The position numbers were made by a program, and so were the translations under genes. The notes under the pieces are model-generated. The model had not been told where the DNA came from. It saw only the letters and a program-made list of their open reading frames with translations, and did not search any database. A DNA stretch of 11,457 nucleotides from an uncultured Eubacterium sp. (GTDB taxonomy: Bacteria; Bacillota; Clostridia; Eubacteriales; Eubacteriaceae), in NCBI GenBank assembly GCA_902784045.1, contig CACZTE010000116.1, forward strand, positions 1-11,457, in the 5' to 3' direction. Of this stretch, positions 5,956 through 11,457 are shown piece by piece. Every line of letters begins with the position of its first letter. The stretch's first letter is position 1.

Positions 5956-7853
5956 TTGTCAGCATGAAAAAAGGCACCCTTGTCATATTGAAATCAGATC
6001 GTGACGCTTGTCTCCGGGCGCTTCAGCAGGCCGGGCAGTGGATGGCCATTTCCGAGGAAGAAGGGGAAGTTCCCGAAGCGGCCACGCTTCAGGCGGCTGC
6101 GGGTGATGTCGAAAACGCCTTTTCCTTTTTAAGCGGATTCGGCAAAAAAGCGTCGTTTTTTTCGGCAAAGCCCGAAGTGACGTCTGATACGCTTCTTGAC
6201 GCTTGCGAAAGCGGAAAAAAGACAGCATTCGAAACCGAACGCGTGATGGCGGCCATTACTGATCATGAAGGAAAGATTTCCGCCCTTCAGGCCCAAAACG
6301 AAAGCCTCAAACCATGGCTGGATTTGGATATGAACATCGAGGACGTCCATGATACCAGACACGTCCGCGTTTTAAGCGGCTTCGTTCCGGTTGACGCTTT
6401 GTCTGTCTTGGAGGAATCTCTTGGAGACGACGGCGCGCTTCAGACTTACGGTGAAGGGGACGAGGGTATTGCCGTTTTGATCTATTTATATGGGGCTTCC
6501 GACAGCGAATACATGAAAGCAACCGTCTCATCTCTATCGGAGGCGGGTTTTGCGGAAGCGTCGCTTCCCAAAATGACAGGGAAACCGAAAACGCGGTATG
6601 AGGCCAACCATGCCGCCGTCCAAGACCTACTCCAACAAATCGATCACCTGAAAGAACAAGCACAGGCGCTTTCGGAGAATATGCAGGATGTAGCGCTTCT
6701 GTCAGAACAGGTTCGGGCCGAGGCCGAACGGGCGCGGATGACTGGGATTGAAACGGCGGAAACGGTTTTGCTCACGGGATGGGTCAGAGAAGATAAGGTC
6801 TCGCGAATTGAGCAGGCTGTGAAGGAGACCACCGCCTATTATGATCTCACCTTTGCCGATCCCGGTGAAGATGAAGTTCCCCCCACGGTGACCAAAAACA
6901 CGCATTTTCTCTCTCAATTTGAAACCATCACCGACATGTTTTCTCTTCCTAAAATCGGTACCATTGATCCCGCACCGGTAGCGGGTATTTGGTATTGGAT
7001 TATTTTCGGGATGATGATGGGTGATGTGGGATACGGCGCTTGTATGTTTGTGATCTTTTTCTTGTTTAAAAAGATTAAAAAACCGACGGGCGAATTCGGA
7101 AAACTTATCAACGTATTGTTTTATTCAAGCATTACCACGATGATTTTCGGTGTGCTGTTCGGATCGTATTTCGGGGAAACATGGCATCCGATTATGTTTG
7201 CGCCTCTGGATAATCCAATGGGTTTTCTCATCTTTACCATGGTGATCGGCATGCTTCATATCTTCTCCGGCATGGGCATCAAAGCGGCGGAACTCATTCG
7301 TGACGGCAAATGGCTGGACGCGATTTTCGATGTGTTCAGCTGGATGATTCTCATTACGGGACTGCCGATGCTCTTATTGCCCGGCTTTCAAACCGTCGGC
7401 ATGGTGATGTCGATTGTCGGAGCGGCGATTATCCTCTTGACGGCAGGCCGAGAAAAACCGACGATTATCGGCAAAATTACCGGCGGCCTTTTGGGACTTT
7501 ACGATATCAGCTCTTACCTTTCGGATATTTTGTCCTATTCGCGCATCCTCGCGTTGTCGCTGGCTACCGGTGTTATCGGGATGGTGATGAACCTTCTGGC
7601 TCGGATGGTTGCCGTTAACCCGATCGGTTTTGTTTTCGCGTTGCTCATCTACATTGTCGGGCATGTGTTTAATCTGGCCATGAGTCTTCTCTCGGCTTAT
7701 GTGCATGACAGCAGGCTGCAATATATCGAGTTTTTCGGCAAATTTTATGAAGGGGGCGGCAAGCCGTTTAAACCGTTGGCGCTTCGTCCCAAGCATTTTG
7801 ATATAAATGATCAAACCAAATCGTCTCATTCATCATTAGGAGGTAAAAAATGA
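5952..7853 (+). CDS. ntpI: V-type ATPase membrane subunit I (subunit a)
   Basis: Subunit I forms the two ion half-channels beside the c-ring and anchors the peripheral stalks. The 633-residue product has a soluble N-terminal half (about 1-335, with a helical hairpin at 215-265) and a hydrophobic C-terminal half with roughly seven or eight membrane segments (about 341-590). The essential arginine is in LSYSRILALSLATG (Arg531), followed by GHVFNLAMSLLSAYVHDSRL (570-589) and EFFGKFYEGGGKPFKPL, all family signatures. The start at 5952 overlaps the previous stop as ATGA; the N-terminus MIVSMKKGTLVILKSDRD fits family members, though Met5 (5964) cannot be excluded. Its last codons (LGGKK) are written over the AGGAGG ribosome binding site of subunit K, and its stop overlaps that gene's start. 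Confidence 0.95.
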   Translation: MIVSMKKGTLVILKSDRDACLRALQQAGQWMAISEEEGEVPEAATLQAAAGDVENAFSFLSGFGKKASFFSAKPEVTSDTLLDACESGKKTAFETERVMAAITDHEGKISALQAQNESLKPWLDLDMNIEDVHDTRHVRVLSGFVPVDALSVLEESLGDDGALQTYGEGDEGIAVLIYLYGASDSEYMKATVSSLSEAGFAEASLPKMTGKPKTRYEANHAAVQDLLQQIDHLKEQAQALSENMQDVALLSEQVRAEAERARMTGIETAETVLLTGWVREDKVSRIEQAVKETTAYYDLTFADPGEDEVPPTVTKNTHFLSQFETITDMFSLPKIGTIDPAPVAGIWYWIIFGMMMGDVGYGACMFVIFFLFKKIKKPTGEFGKLINVLFYSSITTMIFGVLFGSYFGETWHPIMFAPLDNPMGFLIFTMVIGMLHIFSGMGIKAAELIRDGKWLDAIFDVFSWMILITGLPMLLLPGFQTVGMVMSIVGAAIILLTAGREKPTIIGKITGGLLGLYDISSYLSDILSYSRILALSLATGVIGMVMNLLARMVAVNPIGFVFALLIYIVGHVFNLAMSLLSAYVHDSRLQYIEFFGKFYEGGGKPFKPLALRPKHFDINDQTKSSHSSLGGKK

Positions 7854-8320
7854 ACACAGGAATTGTTTTAGCATTGGTTGGCGCGGCATTGTCCGCGATA
7901 TTAGGCGGCATCGGCTCCGCCTTTGGCGTTCAGGCAGCCGGGGTTGCCGCTGCGGGTGTTTGCTCGGAAAAGCCGGATCTTTTCGGTAAGGTTTTGGTCC
8001 TTCAAGCCCTTCCGGGTACTCAGGGGATTTACGGTTTTCTCATTGCCGTTTTGATTCTTGTGCAAACCGGTGTCATTTCCGGCTCACCGGCCGATCTTAC
8101 TGTGGCACAGGGATTGTCATATCTCATTGCGGGCCTGCCGATTGCTTTTGTGGGATGTGGCTCCGGCATTTACCAGGGTAAAACAGCTGCCGCGTCTATT
8201 TTGATGACGGCCAAGGATCCGGATTCCTCGGCAAAAGGAATCACGATGACAGCGCTTGTGGAAACCTACGCGATTTTGGCGCTTTTGGCTTCCATTTTGA
8301 TCTTATTCGGAATTCGATAA
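7850..8320 (+). CDS. ntpK: V-type ATPase c-ring proteolipid, subunit K, predicted Na+-binding
   Basis: The 156-residue protein is a duplicated, four-helix proteolipid that forms the rotating membrane ring. Helices lie near 4-32, 45-73, 87-118 and 131-154. The ion-binding glutamate is in ALVETYAIL (Glu138). By comparison with the E. hirae NtpK ring, whose Na+ is held by Leu61, Thr64, Gln65, Gln110 and Glu139, the matching residues here are Leu54, Thr57 and Gln58 (in LPGTQG), Gln109 (in SGIYQGK) and Glu138, all present. This supports Na+ as the coupling ion (inference from known structure). As in other V-type rings the first hairpin lacks the carboxylate, so each monomer carries one site. AGGAGG (7838-7843) precedes the ATG; the start overlaps the end of subunit I by 4 nt. 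Confidence 0.96.
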   Translation: MNTGIVLALVGAALSAILGGIGSAFGVQAAGVAAAGVCSEKPDLFGKVLVLQALPGTQGIYGFLIAVLILVQTGVISGSPADLTVAQGLSYLIAGLPIAFVGCGSGIYQGKTAAASILMTAKDPDSSAKGITMTALVETYAILALLASILILFGIR

Positions 8321-8335
8321 AAAGAGGCAATCTTA

Positions 8336-8944
8336 ATGGCTACGGATGCGATTATTAATAAAATCAAAGCTGATGCCGAAAATGACGCCGGGAAAACGAT
8401 CGAGGAGGCTAAAAACCGCGCCAAGGCGGTTTTAGCGGAAGGAGAGAAAGAGACTGACCGTGCGGCAGATGATATAAAAGCCCGAACAGAAGCTGACATT
8501 GCCGCTTTAAAAGAACGGTCGGCGCTCATGACCCGTCTTGATATCCGCAAGCAGACGCTGGCGGCCCAGCGCGCTGTTTTAGATCAGGTTTTTTCCGAGG
8601 CGGAGGAGCGGTTGGCGAATATGTCCGATGATGAAAAATCAAAATTTATCACGAATTTTATTGTGAGTGCAGCAGTGACCGGAAACGAGACACTCTGCGT
8701 GCCCGAAGGCGAAAAGCGTCTGTATTCTCAGAGAATTTTAGTCTCGGCCAATCGGGAACTGAAATCTAAAGGTCTGCCCGGACAACTCACCATTGACGAC
8801 GTCCCCGCGCCTTTTTCCCATGGTGTGATGATTCGCGGCGAACATGCCGATATCAACGGTGATTTCCATGTGTTAATTGAGGAAGTGCGGGCGACCTGCG
8901 AACGCGAAGTCGCGGATATTTTATTTGATCATGAGGTGTCATAA
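8336..8944 (+). CDS. ntpE: V-type ATPase peripheral stalk subunit E
   Basis: Subunit E pairs with G/H in the peripheral stalk and contacts the top of the catalytic head. The 202-residue product has the usual length. The first 95 or so residues are a charged, alanine-rich coiled coil (for instance KIKADAENDAGKTIEEAKNR); the rest forms a compact domain ending in the characteristic GDFHVLIEEVRATCEREVADILF. AGAGG (8323-8327) lies eight bases before the ATG. It is 15 bp after subunit K and overlaps subunit C by 1 nt. Family assignment rests on the domain layout and the gene order together. Confidence 0.9.
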   Translation: MATDAIINKIKADAENDAGKTIEEAKNRAKAVLAEGEKETDRAADDIKARTEADIAALKERSALMTRLDIRKQTLAAQRAVLDQVFSEAEERLANMSDDEKSKFITNFIVSAAVTGNETLCVPEGEKRLYSQRILVSANRELKSKGLPGQLTIDDVPAPFSHGVMIRGEHADINGDFHVLIEEVRATCEREVADILFDHEVS

Positions 8945-9921
8945 TGGCAGGCGGAACGCAATATTTGTTTGCGGTGGGGCGTGTCAAAGCGAAAGAAGAA
9001 GAAATCATCGACAGCCAGACATGGCAGAGGCTCATCGATGCTGATACAGACGAAGCCTTCCGGATTCTCAAAGAGCGCGGCTACGGCGATTCGGGGGACA
9101 TTGATTACGCTGAAGCTTTGATCGCGTCGGAAATGACAAAGACAGCCGGGTTTATTGCCGAAATCTCACCGGAACCGGCTTTCACCGATCTCTTTCTGTT
9201 TAAAATTGACGGATACAATTTAAAATTAATTTTAAAAGGTATTGTGATGCGAAAGGAAGTGGCTCCTTATCTTCATGAAGGAGGCTCTATTCCACTTGAT
9301 AGTCTCCAAAAGGCTGTGGAAAACGATGCCTTTGATGCACTGCCGAATGCCTTTGTTCGGGCGATTAAAACACTGGAAACCGAAACTGACGCTCGAAAAA
9401 TTTCCACCGTTGTCGATCAGGCGGTTTTCGACACGATTTTGGATGTACTGTCTGAAAAAAAACACAAAAACGCACTGTTAAGCCGCTATTTCAAAACAGT
9501 CATCGACGATACCAATATCCTCACGGTGATTCGGGGCAACGCCCTGGGCTATGATGAAAAAGCTGTGAGCGCTCTTTTGATTGATGGCGGAAGTCTGGAG
9601 CGCCAAAAACTCTTAGCTGCCGTTTCAGAGGGTGATGATAACGGCGCGTCGGCATTGGCGGACGCGGCGGCGGATGACAATGTCAAAAAAGCCCTTGGCC
9701 GATACGCGGAACATCATAATATCGGTATTCTCGAACAGGCCCTTGAACAAAATACCCTCGCAATCATCTCATCGGAACGCGGGGATGTTTTCGGGCTTGG
9801 TCCCATCATCAATTATTGGTTGCTGAAGGAACGTGAAGGCAAGATGCTTCGCATGCTTTTTGCCGCGAAACGCGGAGGTGTGGCGATGACCGCTGCCGAG
9901 CTGGGCGTTAAGGAGGCATAA
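8944..9921 (+). CDS. ntpC: V-type ATPase subunit C (d-type, c-ring connector)
   Basis: Subunit C is a funnel-shaped helical protein that joins the central shaft to the top of the c-ring. The 325-residue product begins with QYLFAVGRVKAKEEEIID, typical of the family, and continues as three repeated helical bundles with no membrane segment. The segment LFLFKIDGYNLKLILKGI (about 82-99) and the C-terminal GLGPIINYWLLKEREGKMLRM are conserved in the family. Its ATG overlaps the stop of subunit E (TAATG), and GAGGTG (8932-8937) is the ribosome binding site. Length is close to the usual 330-350 residues. Confidence 0.93.
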   Translation: MAGGTQYLFAVGRVKAKEEEIIDSQTWQRLIDADTDEAFRILKERGYGDSGDIDYAEALIASEMTKTAGFIAEISPEPAFTDLFLFKIDGYNLKLILKGIVMRKEVAPYLHEGGSIPLDSLQKAVENDAFDALPNAFVRAIKTLETETDARKISTVVDQAVFDTILDVLSEKKHKNALLSRYFKTVIDDTNILTVIRGNALGYDEKAVSALLIDGGSLERQKLLAAVSEGDDNGASALADAAADDNVKKALGRYAEHHNIGILEQALEQNTLAIISSERGDVFGLGPIINYWLLKEREGKMLRMLFAAKRGGVAMTAAELGVKEA

Positions 9922-9922
9922 C

Positions 9923-10240
9923 ATGGCAAGTGATGCAAAAATCGCCGTCATCGGTGATAAAGAATCGATTCTCATTTTTAAAGCCCTCGGTTTTCATACT
10001 GTCGACGCGATCTCGACTGAGGCGGTGGACAAAGCGATTAAAGCACTTGCGGAGGATCATTACGCCATTATATACATCACAGAGGACGCGGCGGAAATGG
10101 TCGCGGAGACCATTGACAGATACAAGACGATTGCCTATCCCGCCATCATCCCCATTCCGGGAAGAACCGGCGCGAAAGGAATCGGCATGAAAGGCGTTCG
10201 TGCCAATGTGGAAAAAGCCATCGGCGCGGACATTTTGTAA
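9923..10240 (+). CDS. ntpF: V-type ATPase subunit F
   Basis: Subunit F binds subunit D in the rotating central shaft and modulates ATP hydrolysis. The 105-residue product starts with KIAVIGDKESILIFKALGF, the typical CheY-like N-terminal strand and loop of this family, has YAIIYITEDAA (51-61), and a conserved YPAIIPIPGRTG segment (73-84) before a C-terminal helix. AAGGAGG (9910-9916) gives a strong start. It begins 1 nt after subunit C. In the E. hirae operon the same subunit is called NtpG, so symbols differ between databases. Confidence 0.94.
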   Translation: MASDAKIAVIGDKESILIFKALGFHTVDAISTEAVDKAIKALAEDHYAIIYITEDAAEMVAETIDRYKTIAYPAIIPIPGRTGAKGIGMKGVRANVEKAIGADIL

Positions 10241-10242
10241 TA

Positions 10243-10248
10243 AGGAGG
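10243..10248 (+). promoter_or_regulatory. Ribosome binding site that sets the TTG start of subunit A
   Basis: AGGAGG lies seven bases before TTG at 10256. The ATG codons that follow in this reading frame are all well inside the conserved N-terminal barrel, and none has a comparable site. This fixes the non-ATG start. Confidence 0.85.
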
Positions 10249-10255
10249 AACCTGT

Positions 10256-11457
10256 TTGCATACATCGAATACAAACAACGAAGTGGTCGGTACCATTGTT
10301 AAAGTCGCGGGGCCGCTGATTGTGGCTTCGGGAATGGCCAATGTGCAAATGTACGATGTGGTACGGGTCAGTGAGAAAAAACTTATCGGCGAAGTCATTG
10401 AATTACGCGAAGATCTTGCGTCGATTCAGGTTTACGAAGAAACAGCGGGCCTGGGACCCGGAGAGCCAGTGTATTCTACCGGCGAGGCACTTTCGGTGGA
10501 ATTGGCGCCGGGGTTGATTGAAGGCATTTATGATGGAATTCAGAGGCCTTTAACATCGATTTATGAATCGGCGGGAGACCGCATTACCCGCGGCATTGAC
10601 GTGCCCAAACTGGATCGTGAGAAAAAGTGGACATTTGAGCCGAAGGTTAAAATCGGTGATCATGTGGTTCCCGGCGATGTGCTGGGCACTGTTGTCGAAA
10701 CGCCTGCGGTTGTTCAAAAAATCATGGTTCCCGTGGGTATTGCCGGGGAAGTGAGTTTCATCTTTGACGGTGAGTGCACGATTACCGAACCCGTCGCCAA
10801 GATCAAAACGGACAGCGGTGACGAACGAGAAGTAGCGATGCTTCGCACCTGGCCGGTGCGCCGTGGAAGACCGTATCAGGAAAAGCTGGCTCCCGATGAA
10901 CTCATGGTGACGGGTCAGCGTGTCATTGATACGCTTTTTCCCATTGCCAAAGGCGGTATCGCGGCCATTCCCGGGCCTTTTGGTTCCGGAAAGACCGTGG
11001 TTCAGCATCAGCTCGCCAAATGGGCAGACGCGGATATTATCGTTTATATCGGATGCGGGGAACGAGGCAATGAGATGACTGATGTTCTCATGGAATTTCC
11101 CGAGCTTCACGATCCGCGCACGGGATTGTCATTGATGAAGCGTACCGTACTCATTGCCAACACTTCAGATATGCCCGTGGCGGCCAGGGAAGCGTCGATT
11201 TATACTGGCATTACCATTGCGGAATATTTCAGGGACATGGGGTATAAAGTAGCCATCATGGCCGACTCCACATCCCGTTGGGCGGAAGCCTTGCGAGAAA
11301 TGTCCGGCCGTTTGGAAGAAATGCCTGGCGAAGAAGGCTATCCCGCTTACCTGTCTTCTCGCTTGGCTGAATTCTATGAACGAGCGGGCTATGTGGCCTG
11401 TCTGGGTAGCGACGAACGCTACGGCGCCATTTCCGCCATTGGGGCTGTTTCACCGCC
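10256..11457 (+). CDS. ntpA: V-type ATPase catalytic subunit A, N-terminal part, TTG start
   Basis: Subunit A hydrolyses (or makes) ATP in the A3B3 head. The gene runs off the right edge; 400 codons are present of the usual 585-600. It begins at TTG (10256) behind AGGAGG, and the protein reads MHTSNTNNEVVGTIVKVAGP, matching the family's N-terminal barrel. The bulge (non-homologous) domain covers about 115-195. The Walker A loop is GPFGSGKT (240-247, Lys246), followed by GCGERGNEM (266-274, with the catalytic glutamate) and the Walker B strand AIMADSTSRWAEALRE (Asp337). GSDERYGAISAIGAVSP at the edge matches the conserved region before the adenine-binding part. It lies 15 bp after subunit F. 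Subunits B and D should follow. Confidence 0.96.
   Translation, partial: MHTSNTNNEVVGTIVKVAGPLIVASGMANVQMYDVVRVSEKKLIGEVIELREDLASIQVYEETAGLGPGEPVYSTGEALSVELAPGLIEGIYDGIQRPLTSIYESAGDRITRGIDVPKLDREKKWTFEPKVKIGDHVVPGDVLGTVVETPAVVQKIMVPVGIAGEVSFIFDGECTITEPVAKIKTDSGDEREVAMLRTWPVRRGRPYQEKLAPDELMVTGQRVIDTLFPIAKGGIAAIPGPFGSGKTVVQHQLAKWADADIIVYIGCGERGNEMTDVLMEFPELHDPRTGLSLMKRTVLIANTSDMPVAAREASIYTGITIAEYFRDMGYKVAIMADSTSRWAEALREMSGRLEEMPGEEGYPAYLSSRLAEFYERAGYVACLGSDERYGAISAIGAVSP

Noticed and set aside
10550..11110. 186-codon minus-strand open frame inside subunit A
   Set aside because: It overlaps the Walker A region of ntpA on the opposite strand and has no independent support.
1..11457. Mobile element, CRISPR array, tRNA or phage signatures
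   Set aside because: No transposase, integrase, terminal repeats, regularly spaced repeats or tRNA-like folds were seen on either strand.

Overview
The window looks like chromosomal DNA of a Bacillota bacterium, most likely a clostridial anaerobe. The grounds are strong purine-rich ribosome binding sites, sigma-A-like promoters, an ArgC-ArgJ-ArgB-ArgD arginine cluster of the cyclic (acetyl-recycling) type, and a bacterial V-type ATPase operon in the usual clostridial order. The genus cannot be told from the sequence. I see no phage, transposon, CRISPR, tRNA or rRNA sequence. Every sizeable gene belongs to a known family.

Layout. Positions 1-224 (minus strand) hold the 5' end of argG. A 273-bp divergent regulatory region (225-497) follows, with two matching promoters (TTGATT, 17 bp, TATAAT on each strand) and at least five ArgR-type operator sequences, mostly on a 21-bp repeat. 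On the plus strand come argC (498-1538), argJ (1739-2965), argB (about 3207-4103) and argD (4361-5551). They are in pathway order but separated by 200-257 bp gaps instead of the tight packing usual for an operon. The gaps contain a candidate promoter and hairpin before argJ, a terminator-like hairpin after argJ, and a tiny upstream reading frame before argB. argD ends at a clear intrinsic terminator (5585-5612).

The second half (5647 to the right edge) is a tightly packed V-type ATPase operon: subunits G/H, I (a), K (c-ring proteolipid), E, C, F and the 5' part of catalytic subunit A, joined by 1-4 nt overlaps or very short gaps. Subunits B and D are expected just beyond the edge. The K subunit keeps every residue that binds Na+ in the Enterococcus hirae c-ring, so the enzyme is predicted to pump or use Na+ rather than H+.

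How the genes work together. ArgJ transfers an acetyl group to glutamate (recycling it from acetylornithine), ArgB phosphorylates N-acetylglutamate, ArgC reduces the acyl phosphate, ArgD transaminates the semialdehyde to N-acetylornithine, and ArgJ releases ornithine. ArgG acts later, joining citrulline and aspartate. ArgR with arginine probably represses argG and argC from the shared control region. The ATPase operon is a separate unit that couples ATP to a transmembrane Na+ gradient. The window holds no clearly new system; the points worth checking are the operator array, the leader and gap structures, and the predicted Na+ specificity.
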